Source of the DNA: Candidatus Poribacteria bacterium
GTDB lineage: Bacteria; Poribacteria; WGA-4E; GCA-2687025
Direction of reading: 5' to 3'
Assembly (NCBI GenBank): GCA_028818695.1
Contig: JAPPNK010000005.1
Span: forward strand, 62,001-126,000
Length of the DNA: 64,000 nucleotides
Shown: piece after piece, positions 43,398 through 50,988 of the stretch
Numbering within the stretch: the stretch's first letter is position 1
How the letters are laid out: every line of letters starts with the position of its first letter
Notes under the pieces: model-generated
Told to the model about the DNA's origin: nothing
Databases searched by the model: none
The model's input: the letters and a program-made list of their open reading frames with translations, nothing else
Translations under genes and position numbers: made by a program

Positions 43398-44795
43398 ATG
43401 AAGCTTCGCCCGTTTTACCGCATTGGATCCGTCTTGACCGCCGCTCTCTGGGGCATGCTCGGCGTTTTAACCGGATGGGCGGCTGTCAGCTCCAACGGGG
43501 AACTGAACGTACTGGGCGATCCCAGCGGACAAGTTCCGACCGCCTCCGAGCCGACCCTGATTTTGACGCTGCTCATCGACCGTTCGCAGGCGGAAGCGGG
43601 AGAAGAGGTGAAAAGCGTTGAGCTGTCGCTTCCCGCCGGCTTCTCCGTCCGCTCTCCAGAGTCGGCCGAGGATGTGCGCATCGACGGCGTTTCGGTACCG
43701 TTTGAAGCGGTCGTAACCGACGCCTTTATCCGATTTGTCCTGGAGGATGAGATCGACAACTTTCAAAGCTCGCTGTTTGAGGCGGTTTTTAAAGTACGGA
43801 CCCCCGACCTGCCGCGTACGGGCGCTCTTTTCCGAGTCAGCCTGCGCAATCTAGACAACCTGCAGATTGGGGAGTTCGTCCAGCCGGGCGAGATCGACGG
43901 CGATCCGCTCAACAACAACGATTACACGCTGGATGTGATACCAAACACGCCCCCCGCCACGCCGACCGGCTTCACTGCGCAAGCCGACCCGACCGGCGAA
44001 AACGACGTCCTGCTGAAGTGGGAGCGCGTCGACGACACGGAGGTACAGGGATATTTCATCTACCGAGACGGCGCGCCGATCGATCTGCCAGACCCGAACG
44101 CTTCGCAGTTTCGGGATGTGAACGTCTCGCCGGGGACGCACTCCTACGCGATTGCGTCGTATAAGATACGCATTCTTGCCTCTCCGCTGTCGCCTTCTCG
44201 CGCCGTTTTTGTGAGACCCGATACGCGCGCGCCCGATCCTCCTGCAAACGCCGTCGCCGCGCAAGCCGCGCAGAATGTGGAGCTGACATGGAGCGCCAGC
44301 CCTTCCCCCGACGCGGCGCGTTACGACATCCTCTTCGGTTTGATTGGCGAAACGCCTGTTGAGATCGGAAAAGTTGAACCTGAACAGGGCGCCGAAACGC
44401 TGCTCTTCACCCATCATCGGCCGCGGCTGGAGATTGGATGGATGCGGTATGCTGTCGTCGCGGTGGACGAGGCGGGGAATCGATCGGAGCCGGCGGAGGC
44501 GCGGCTGCCCAACTTCGCGGCGCCGTTTCCGAACCCGTTCACGCCCCTTGGGTCCGATCCGTCGTTCCGTCAGGCAACCTTCCCAAGACGCGCGCTGAAC
44601 GCCGCGGAAGGCAATCTGATCGTCCGCGTCTTTGACCTGCGCGGGCGGGAAGTCTGGACCTCCGAACCGACCGACGGAAACGCCGTATGGAACGGACGCG
44701 ACCAAAACGGAACGCTTGCGGCAAGCGGAATCTACATCTATCAGATGCGAATAGGCTTGAACGTCTCCATTGGAACAATTGTGTTGATACGTTAG
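43398..44795 (+). CDS. Secreted protein with fibronectin III repeats and C-terminal FlgD-type Ig
   Basis: The 465-residue protein has a signal peptide (FYRIGSVLTAALWGMLGVLTG region). A beta-rich N-terminal domain of cohesin-like appearance follows (LTLLIDRSQAEAGEEVKSVEL). Two FN3 domains come next (PATPTGFTAQADPTGENDVLL..., PDPPANAVAAQAAQNVELTWS...). A C-terminal FlgD-Ig module ends it (FPNPFTP, then VRVFDLRGREVWTSEPTDG...GIYIYQMRIG). This is a probable surface-attached protein and likely partner of the neighbouring barrels. Confidence 0.85.
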   Translation: MKLRPFYRIGSVLTAALWGMLGVLTGWAAVSSNGELNVLGDPSGQVPTASEPTLILTLLIDRSQAEAGEEVKSVELSLPAGFSVRSPESAEDVRIDGVSVPFEAVVTDAFIRFVLEDEIDNFQSSLFEAVFKVRTPDLPRTGALFRVSLRNLDNLQIGEFVQPGEIDGDPLNNNDYTLDVIPNTPPATPTGFTAQADPTGENDVLLKWERVDDTEVQGYFIYRDGAPIDLPDPNASQFRDVNVSPGTHSYAIASYKIRILASPLSPSRAVFVRPDTRAPDPPANAVAAQAAQNVELTWSASPSPDAARYDILFGLIGETPVEIGKVEPEQGAETLLFTHHRPRLEIGWMRYAVVAVDEAGNRSEPAEARLPNFAAPFPNPFTPLGSDPSFRQATFPRRALNAAEGNLIVRVFDLRGREVWTSEPTDGNAVWNGRDQNGTLAASGIYIYQMRIGLNVSIGTIVLIR

Positions 44796-44804
44796 GAGCG
44801 AACG

Positions 44805-45884
44805 ATGCGGGTTGGAGTGGTCGGATGCGGAGGAATGGGGCGTCATCACCTGAGCGTCTTGAAGGGGCTGCCAAATTTTGAGATTGCGGCGGTGTGCGAC
44901 ATATCGCCTAAAGCGGCTCAAAACGCGGCAGAATCGTTCCAAACAAAACCTTACGCCGACGCGGGCGATATGTGCGATTCCGAATCGCTCGACCTTGTCG
45001 CCGTCGCGACGCAGACGCGAGGGCATCTTGAGCCGAGTCTCGCCGCCTTGACGCGGGGCGTCTCTGTCTTATGTGAAAAGCCGATCGCTATCGATCTCGC
45101 CGAGGCGGATGCCATGGTTGAGGCGGCGGAGAAGTCGGGCGCCAAGCTGGCAGTCCATCAACAGAACCATGTGCATCCCGGCATCCTCAAGGGGCTTGAG
45201 CTGGTCGAAAGCGGGGCTGTCGGCGAGGTTATCGTTGTGCGCGGGCGCAACAAGGGCGGGCGCAAAAGCGGAAACGAGTTTATGGAGATGGGAACGCACA
45301 TTGCCGATATGATGATGCGTTTCGGCGGAGAGCCGCGGTGGTGCGCGGGCGTCGTCATGTATGAAAACAGGCTCGCGCAGCCGCAGGATGTCATGGAAGC
45401 GAAGGAGATGTCGCCCAGAGACCGCGATTCAGGTCTTGTTCTCGGCTCAAGAGCCGCCGCCGACTACGAATTCGACAACGGCATTCTCGGCGAGATACGC
45501 TTCACCGACTACGCCAAGACGAACAACCACAATTACGGCGTCGACATACTTGGCTCAACAGGTCAGCTCGCCGTGCGCACCAGCGGCGACCTGTCCGAAA
45601 GCCTGTGGCGTTTGCCGCGGGCGATGGAGGGGCGTCCAAGCGAGCTCAGCAGCTGGGAGCGGATCGATCTGCCGAACCCGCGCAATCCGATTGAAACGAT
45701 GTATCTTGAATACGCAAAGGCGCTTGAGCGCGGCTCCGATCCGCCGTGCGACGGAGTCAGGGGACGCTGGGCTTTGGAGATGATCATGGCGATCTACGCC
45801 TCTCACATGGAGGAGGGGCGGCGCGTTCCGATGCCGCTGAAGGATAGGCGCCATCCGCTGGAGAAGTGGCGCTCTACGCAGTGA
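44805..45884 (+). CDS. Gfo/Idh/MocA-family oxidoreductase
   Basis: This 359-residue NAD(P)-dependent sugar oxidoreductase-type protein has the Rossmann motif MRVGVVGCGGMGRHHL. It has VAVATQTRGHLEPSLAALTRGVSVLCEKPIA (the conserved EKP) and LAVHQQNHVHPGILKG. The C-terminal substrate domain includes EMGTHIADMMMRFGG. It most likely oxidises or epimerises a sugar or inositol derivative. It closes the long plus-strand run, 9 nt after the FN3 protein. Confidence 0.9.
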   Translation: MRVGVVGCGGMGRHHLSVLKGLPNFEIAAVCDISPKAAQNAAESFQTKPYADAGDMCDSESLDLVAVATQTRGHLEPSLAALTRGVSVLCEKPIAIDLAEADAMVEAAEKSGAKLAVHQQNHVHPGILKGLELVESGAVGEVIVVRGRNKGGRKSGNEFMEMGTHIADMMMRFGGEPRWCAGVVMYENRLAQPQDVMEAKEMSPRDRDSGLVLGSRAAADYEFDNGILGEIRFTDYAKTNNHNYGVDILGSTGQLAVRTSGDLSESLWRLPRAMEGRPSELSSWERIDLPNPRNPIETMYLEYAKALERGSDPPCDGVRGRWALEMIMAIYASHMEEGRRVPMPLKDRRHPLEKWRSTQ

Positions 45885-45913
45885 GGCTCCATGCCTTGTC
45901 GATTGCGAGCGGC

Positions 45914-45975
45914 TTGCGGCTCATGGCATGATGTTCATGTCACCGGTTTTGACGCGGTAAACGCTTCAAGACCAT
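45914..45975 (+). repeat. Duplicated leader, copy 1
   Basis: TTGCGGCTCATGGCATGATG is followed by a segment with GGTTTTGACGCGG and ACGCTTCAAGACC, which is repeated ahead of the second and third paralogs (47021 and 48102). This copy is the most diverged and lacks the AGCGGACTTAATGA end. Confidence 0.6.
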
Positions 45976-46026
45976 CGTTCAAACATCAACCCTTGCCGTT
46001 TCTATGGAAGAAGGAGCGAGGAGAAT

Positions 46027-46986
46027 ATGGAACAGCGCAAAAAGGTCTTTTGGGTCGTCATCGGAGTCGCCATGATCTCGCTGCTGGTTGCGGTTGTTGT
46101 CAACAAATCGGTTCGGCGAGCGCATGACAGCAATGAATCAACAGCTGTCGAAGAGTCGCCTCCCAAGATGGATTCTGCGGGACATGCTGAGGGTTCGTCC
46201 GCCGCTCTCCATCAAGATAAAACGGCGCCGGAGTCCCCGTCAGCAAAGGTCGAAGAATCGGAACATGCGCCTCATGAATCAGGAATCGGTCAAAGCGCCA
46301 ACAAGGATAACGGCGTTTCTTGGATCCAAGCCGCCATCGAGTACGACCGAAACGGACAAATCGGCGAGCCTCCAGAGGGGTGGAGAAATGACTATTCGCA
46401 TTGGGACTTACGGAGTCGTGCAAGATATCTTGAGGAGATAGGGCTTGTTAAGGGAACAGGAGGACCCAGCTATATTTTTCAGCCCACCGAAGAGGCTCGT
46501 CAACGGATGGGCGAAATACAGCGAGAGATTGCAAAAGCGAGAGAAGAAGGGCTGCTTATGCAAGAGGCGAAGAGCGGCTATGTTCGCCGAGTACTCTACG
46601 GCGAAACGGCTGTTTATGCCGCTCCAGACTTCATCGAACATTACGACGCTCTATTGAGGGAAATGAAGAAAATCAATGAGCAGAATATGCAGGAGACGTC
46701 GGGCGGAGGGGCATTTATCATATTTCCTGAATCGTCCACAAGCGCTGAATATAGTAAGGTCAAGGTTCGATACTACCGCCGGGACGACGGATCGCTCATG
46801 CGCGAAGTAACGCTTCCGAGCGGGGAGATGAAAACATTTGTCGCCGGTCCGCCGCCCGACCTGTCGAGGTATTCGGAGGAGGCGATTGAGTTCATGAAAT
46901 ATCATTGGGGCGGAACTGAGGAGACGCAAACGTCTGGAGACAGCCATGCGTTCAGTATCTCCGTTCCGGCTGTCCCTAATCCCTGA
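46027..46986 (+). CDS. Membrane-anchored paralog 1 of an unrecognised four-gene family
   Basis: This 319-residue protein has a single N-terminal membrane helix (KVFWVVIGVAMISLLVAVVV). A low-complexity, acidic/Ser-Ala-rich stalk and a conserved C-terminal domain (about residues 95-290) follow. Family motifs seen in all four copies are EYDRNGQIGEPPEGWRNDYS-HWD, PTEEARQRM, GYVRR, a Y-A-P-D/F-I segment, and SLMREVTLPSGEMKTFVAGP-PPDLS. I recognise no known domain. The domain should lie outside the cytoplasmic membrane. This copy has the most divergent N-terminus. Confidence 0.7.
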   Translation: MEQRKKVFWVVIGVAMISLLVAVVVNKSVRRAHDSNESTAVEESPPKMDSAGHAEGSSAALHQDKTAPESPSAKVEESEHAPHESGIGQSANKDNGVSWIQAAIEYDRNGQIGEPPEGWRNDYSHWDLRSRARYLEEIGLVKGTGGPSYIFQPTEEARQRMGEIQREIAKAREEGLLMQEAKSGYVRRVLYGETAVYAAPDFIEHYDALLREMKKINEQNMQETSGGGAFIIFPESSTSAEYSKVKVRYYRRDDGSLMREVTLPSGEMKTFVAGPPPDLSRYSEEAIEFMKYHWGGTEETQTSGDSHAFSISVPAVPNP

Positions 46987-47020
46987 TCGCAGGCGGCGCG
47001 CCTGAAGCCGACGAAACAAC

Positions 47021-47098
47021 TTGCGGCTGACGGCATGACGCTCATGCGGTCGGTTTTGGCGCGGAAACGCTTCGAGACCGCTTAGCGGACTTAATGAA
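47021..47098 (+). repeat. Duplicated leader, copy 2
   Basis: TTGCGGCTGACGGCATGACG, then GGTCGGTTTTGGCGCGG, CGCTTCGAGACCG and CTTAGCGGACTTAATGAAA. It is nearly identical to copy 3 at 48102 and ends 12 nt before the ATG of paralog 2. It may carry the promoter. Confidence 0.7.
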
Positions 47099-47110
47099 AA
47101 GAGATGAACG

Positions 47111-48043
47111 ATGAATCGAACGAAACGAGCGTACTGGGTTCTCGGCGCCGCGTTGCTGGCGCTGATTGCGGTATGCGTTTATGTGTTTGTCGTTTCAAAC
47201 AGCAAAGACGCCGACAAAACGCAAACGACCGCTCTGTTGGATGAGACGGATCAAAGCCCGCGCGTCCAGCCGCTTCCTAAACAGACGGAGAACGGCAAAG
47301 CTGAAGCGTCGGGCGCGCCTGAATCGGCGTCTCAAAGCGAGGACGCCGCCGAAGCGGAAGGCGCGCAAGCATCCGACACAGAAACAGGCATGGGCGATCT
47401 TGACAAAGAAGCGGTCGAATACGATAAAAATGGACAGGTTGGGGATCCTCCGCCCGGTTGGAAAGACGACTACGCCCATTGGGATTCATCGATCTGGAAG
47501 GATGCTGTTCAAAGCTTAGAACAAATCGGCCTTATTCAGAAGAACATGGATGTCGTCGGCGGTTATACATATCGACCTACTGAAGAGCAAGCTCAACGAA
47601 TGGAAGAGCTTGAACAGGAGGCTGTAGCAGCGGCGGAGAAAGGCTTGATTTCCAAAGATCCTAAAGACGGGTATGTGCGCCTGGATCTTGATGAGGAGAG
47701 CGGAACCAGCAAAGCCGTTTATGCCGCTCCAGACTTTGCCGATCGGATCCGTGAGATATGGGATGAGCAGATCGCGATCAACAAGGCGGGCATGGTCCCA
47801 GTCCCAAGCGTCCATGCAACGAATGCGCTCGGTTGGGGCAGACCGACAGATAGGTTCAAAATCCTGTACCTTCGCAGGCCGTCCGACGGTTCTCTCGTGC
47901 GGTATGTGCAGCTTCCAAGCGGAGAGCGCAAGCAATTCGTCGCCGCCCCTCCGCCCGACAATTCGCAATTCTCGCAAGGCGAGATTGAGATGATGCAAAA
48001 AGGTTGGGAACGGTTTTGGAAGAAACAGATGGGCGAGAACTAA
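47111..48043 (+). CDS. Membrane-anchored paralog 2 of an unrecognised four-gene family
   Basis: This 310-residue protein starts MNRTKRAYWVLGAALLALIA, a membrane helix nearly identical in paralogs 3 and 4. An Ala/Glu-rich stalk with ALLDETDQSPRVQP follows. The conserved domain reads EYDKNGQVGDPPPGWKDDYA-HWD, PTEEQAQRMEEL, GYVRLDLDEESG, YAAPDF and SLVRYVQLPSGERKQFVAAP-PPDNS. Function unknown. The duplication unit includes its leader. Confidence 0.72.
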   Translation: MNRTKRAYWVLGAALLALIAVCVYVFVVSNSKDADKTQTTALLDETDQSPRVQPLPKQTENGKAEASGAPESASQSEDAAEAEGAQASDTETGMGDLDKEAVEYDKNGQVGDPPPGWKDDYAHWDSSIWKDAVQSLEQIGLIQKNMDVVGGYTYRPTEEQAQRMEELEQEAVAAAEKGLISKDPKDGYVRLDLDEESGTSKAVYAAPDFADRIREIWDEQIAINKAGMVPVPSVHATNALGWGRPTDRFKILYLRRPSDGSLVRYVQLPSGERKQFVAAPPPDNSQFSQGEIEMMQKGWERFWKKQMGEN

Positions 48044-48101
48044 GTCACAGGCGGCCGCCACAACTTCCCGCTCATACCAAACGCGAATCGTTTGGGCGCG
48101 T

Positions 48102-48180
48102 TTGCGGCTCATGGCATGATGCTCATGCGGTCGGTTTTGGCGCGGAAACGCTTCGATACCGCTTAGCGGACTTAATGAAA
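48102..48180 (+). repeat. Duplicated leader, copy 3
   Basis: TTGCGGCTCATGGCATGATG, then GGTCGGTTTTGGCGCGG, CGCTTCGATACCG and CTTAGCGGACTTAATGAAA. It differs from copy 2 at only a few positions and ends 10 nt before the ATG of paralog 3. Confidence 0.7.
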
Positions 48181-48190
48181 GAGATAAACG

Positions 48191-49141
48191 ATGAATCGAA
48201 CAAAACGAGCGTACTGGATTCTCGGCGCCTCGCTGTTGGCGCTGATTGCGATATGCGTTTATGTGTTCGTCGTTTCAAACAGCAAAGACGCCGACAAAAC
48301 GCAAACGGCCGCTCTGTTGGATGAGACAGGTCACAGCCCGCGCATCCATGCCGCTTCTACGGCTATAGACAGGGGCAAGCCCGAAGCGACAACATTGGAG
48401 ACGTCTGAAAAAGCGTCTGTCCAAGAATCCGCGGAAGCAGATCAACGGAGCGACGAATACGACGGTTACTTCGGAGAAGAAGCCGCCCGCCAATATGATG
48501 CGATGGGAGGCAAAGGCGAGCCGCCTAAAGCATGGAAAGAGGACTACTCCCATTGGGATGACGCGGGCTGGGACGTTCCGTTCGAAAAAGTAGGAGTTCT
48601 CCAGCGAAAGCCGAACAACGATCTTGCGTATATGCCGACTGATGAGGACAGGCGGCGCATGGATGAAATCGGCCAGGAGCTGACGGCGGCAGTACTAAAA
48701 GGGCTTGCTTCGCCCGTTCCGCTGCCTGGCTATGTCCATCGGACGCCCGAAGAGGGCAAGAACGCCTATATCGCGCCGGGTTTTCTGGAGCGTTACGACG
48801 CGCTGACCCAGGAAATCGCCGCGATTGACAAGCGTAGTATGAAGGAAGCTACGGATGTACGTTCATACAGATCAACCGCTTATCTCACGCATTTTTGGCC
48901 GACGAAATCGCCTGTTTTCGGAATTGAGTACCATCGCCGCAGCAGCGACGGTTCTCTCATACGCGCCGTGACGCTTTCAGACGGAAAGACCAGGAGATGG
49001 GTCGCCGGCCCGCCGCCTGACCTGTCAGGGTTTTCAAAAGAGGAGGTTGAGATGATGAAAAGAGATTGGGCAAAACATGAGGCGGAAAGTCCTTTTGTGC
49101 TTCAGTATATAAAGCGCATGCAGAACGATCCGCATCATTGA
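48191..49141 (+). CDS. Membrane-anchored paralog 3 of an unrecognised four-gene family
   Basis: This 316-residue protein has the anchor MNRTKRAYWILGASLLALIA and the shared stalk start SKDADKTQTAALLDET. The conserved domain appears as QYDAMGGKGEPPKAWKEDYS-HWD, MPTDEDRRRMDEI, GYVHRTPEE, YIAPGFLERY and SLIRAVTLSDGKTRRWVAGP-PPDLS. It is more diverged in the domain than in the anchor and leader, so recent conversion of the 5' part is possible. Function unknown. Confidence 0.72.
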   Translation: MNRTKRAYWILGASLLALIAICVYVFVVSNSKDADKTQTAALLDETGHSPRIHAASTAIDRGKPEATTLETSEKASVQESAEADQRSDEYDGYFGEEAARQYDAMGGKGEPPKAWKEDYSHWDDAGWDVPFEKVGVLQRKPNNDLAYMPTDEDRRRMDEIGQELTAAVLKGLASPVPLPGYVHRTPEEGKNAYIAPGFLERYDALTQEIAAIDKRSMKEATDVRSYRSTAYLTHFWPTKSPVFGIEYHRRSSDGSLIRAVTLSDGKTRRWVAGPPPDLSGFSKEEVEMMKRDWAKHEAESPFVLQYIKRMQNDPHH

Positions 49142-49153
49142 GGAGAATGAACG

Positions 49154-50080
49154 ATGAATCGAACGAAACGAGCGTACTGGGTTCTTGGCGCTTCGTTGCT
49201 GGCGCTGGTTGCGGTATGCGTTTATGTGTTCGTCGTTTCAGACAGCAAAGACGCCGACAAAATGCAAACGACCGCTCTGTTGGATGAGACGGATCAAAGC
49301 CCGCGCATCCATGTAGTTTCCCCGACAGCAAACAACGGCGCGTCTAAAACGGAGGAGGCGTCTAAAACAACGCTTCATGCTCATGAAGATAGAACCGGCG
49401 TCGAAACGCTTGAAGCGCAGGGCAGCGCAGAAAATTCTGCGCCCGAACGACTCACCGCCGCGCAAGCATACGACGACAACGGACAGGTTGGCGACCCGCC
49501 TGAAGGATGGAAGCCCGACTACTCCCATTGGGATTCGCGCACTTTTTTAAGCAATGAAACAGGTCCTATCCCGATAGACAAAGTCGGGATTGCTGAGCGG
49601 AGCGAAGGAGGAACCGGAAGGTCGTATCAGCCTACTGAAGAAGCGCGTCAACGCAGGGAAGCCATCGAAAAAGAGCTTCAAAATGCAACTGACAAAGGGC
49701 TGATGATTGTCGAACCGAAAGACGAGTATGTCCGGCGCGAGTTTGACGAAGGAACCGATGTCGTGTATGTAGCAAAAAGCTTCATTGACCGCTTTGACGC
49801 CTTGACAGCCGAGGATCTGGCGATCTATGAAAGCAGCATGCAAGAGACGACGGGAGGAACGTTCGGCGGCGTAAACGATATGGGATACAGTCGGAACGGT
49901 TTTGAAGTCCAGTACTATCGAGAGGCAGACGGAACCCTCATGCGCAGAGTGAACTTGGCGAGCGGAGAGGTCATGAGGTTTGTCGTAAGCCCGCCGCCGG
50001 ACCTGGAAGCGATGGGATACTCTCCTGAGGAGATAGAGGCTACGATGAGAATTTGGAAGATGCCTCATTCCCTGAGATAA
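49154..50080 (+). CDS. Membrane-anchored paralog 4 of an unrecognised four-gene family
   Basis: This 308-residue protein has the anchor MNRTKRAYWVLGASLLALVA. The domain reads AYDDNGQVGDPPEGWKPDYS-HWD, QPTEEARQRREAI, EYVRREFDEG, YVAKSFIDRFD and TLMRRVNLASGEVMRFVVSP-PPDLE. Unlike paralogs 1-3 it has no leader copy. It begins 12 nt after paralog 3 with AGGAG 8 nt upstream and is evidently cotranscribed with it. Confidence 0.72.
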   Translation: MNRTKRAYWVLGASLLALVAVCVYVFVVSDSKDADKMQTTALLDETDQSPRIHVVSPTANNGASKTEEASKTTLHAHEDRTGVETLEAQGSAENSAPERLTAAQAYDDNGQVGDPPEGWKPDYSHWDSRTFLSNETGPIPIDKVGIAERSEGGTGRSYQPTEEARQRREAIEKELQNATDKGLMIVEPKDEYVRREFDEGTDVVYVAKSFIDRFDALTAEDLAIYESSMQETTGGTFGGVNDMGYSRNGFEVQYYREADGTLMRRVNLASGEVMRFVVSPPPDLEAMGYSPEEIEATMRIWKMPHSLR

Positions 50081-50097
50081 CGCCTCCGTTCCCTTGA

Positions 50098-50131
50098 TGC
50101 GCAAGGCAGTTTGCGGCAACTTCGTTGCGCA
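50098..50131. terminator. Possible bidirectional hairpin between convergent genes
   Basis: TGCGCAA and TTGCGCA form a 7-bp stem with a 20-nt loop between the ends of paralog 4 and the convergent PhyH gene. There is no clear T-run, so termination is uncertain. Confidence 0.3.
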
Positions 50132-50166
50132 GAGCGGTTTCAGTGGGGCATGGGAATATTGACTTG

Positions 50167-50988
50167 TCATCCATCTGAAAAATGGCGCGCGTCCCCGTAG
50201 ATCATCGGACAAACGCTTTCGTCATCGATAAACTGCGACAAGCCCGCTCGTTTCCCCCCGACCGGCCGCGATTTCTCCGTCCGCATATGAACCGCAAAGC
50301 TGCGCCGCGGCTCGCCTGATACGTTTCTTCCGCTGGCATGCAGCGTCAAATGGTGGTGAAAACTGACGCCTCCCGCCGGAAGCAGCGCCGGCGCCTCCTC
50401 CCAGACGGCGCCTTCAGGGAGGCCGATCTGCCCGCGCTGGGCGTCATGGTCCTGGTCGTGGAAGTTGCCCGCGCCCTCCATGAGACCCCAGCGGTGAGAC
50501 CCGCGCACAAAACGCATCGGACCGGAACGCTCCGTCACGTCGGTGAGCGCAATCCATGCCGTCAGCAGCTCGCTTCCCTCTTCCCAGGCGCGCCAGTAAT
50601 GACGATCCTGATGCCAGCCGATATTGGTCGCCGCAGGCTCGTCGGCAGGGATGGACGGCTTGATGAGCATCTGAACCCACCAAACCTGCACCGCCTTCGC
50701 GCCTGTGATCTGCGCCGCCGCCCGCCCCACTTCTGGATGTCCGACCGTTTCCAAGACGGCGCGGTTCGCCATCTGCGGCATTTCGATCTTCACCAGTTTT
50801 TGAGGGTCGTCCCCTGGTTTCCATGGGGACGGCTGCGGAGCGCGCCCCGTTTCATACTCGCCGCGGCAGACCGCCTTCTGTCCCTCAACCGCCGCCGACA
50901 CCTCAACCGGCGTCAACAGCGGCGCCGTATGTAAAGCGAATCCGTCCGTTTCATACTGTCCGCGCGTGATCATATGCCCCTCTTTCAT
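50167..50988 (-). CDS. Phytanoyl-CoA dioxygenase (PhyH) family protein
   Basis: This 273-residue Fe(II)/2-oxoglutarate oxygenase has HxD in NIGWHQDRHYW and the distal His in HHHLTLHASGRN. The Arg (RRSFAVHMRTE) is likely to bind 2-oxoglutarate. It is a distinct subgroup from the PhyH at 29.1-29.9 kb, to judge from the motif context. The start ATG overlaps the GH1 stop as ATGA. ATG 50973, preceded by AGAGGGG, is an alternative. Association with a glucosidase suggests small-molecule or glycoside catabolism (inference). Confidence 0.9.
   Translation of the reverse strand: MKEGHMITRGQYETDGFALHTAPLLTPVEVSAAVEGQKAVCRGEYETGRAPQPSPWKPGDDPQKLVKIEMPQMANRAVLETVGHPEVGRAAAQITGAKAVQVWWVQMLIKPSIPADEPAATNIGWHQDRHYWRAWEEGSELLTAWIALTDVTERSGPMRFVRGSHRWGLMEGAGNFHDQDHDAQRGQIGLPEGAVWEEAPALLPAGGVSFHHHLTLHASGRNVSGEPRRSFAVHMRTEKSRPVGGKRAGLSQFIDDESVCPMIYGDARHFSDG

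Noticed and set aside
43851-45026. Long open frame on the minus strand opposite the FN3/FlgD-Ig and oxidoreductase genes
   Set aside because: Its translation is Arg-rich and low in family-like pattern, and it lies antisense to two well-supported genes. Similar antisense frames at 33440-34474, 17478-18248 and 5569-6210 were rejected for the same reason.
46981-48190. The duplicated leaders as a riboswitch or CRISPR-like array
   Set aside because: There are only three copies spaced by whole genes, no spacers, and the identity follows from gene duplication.
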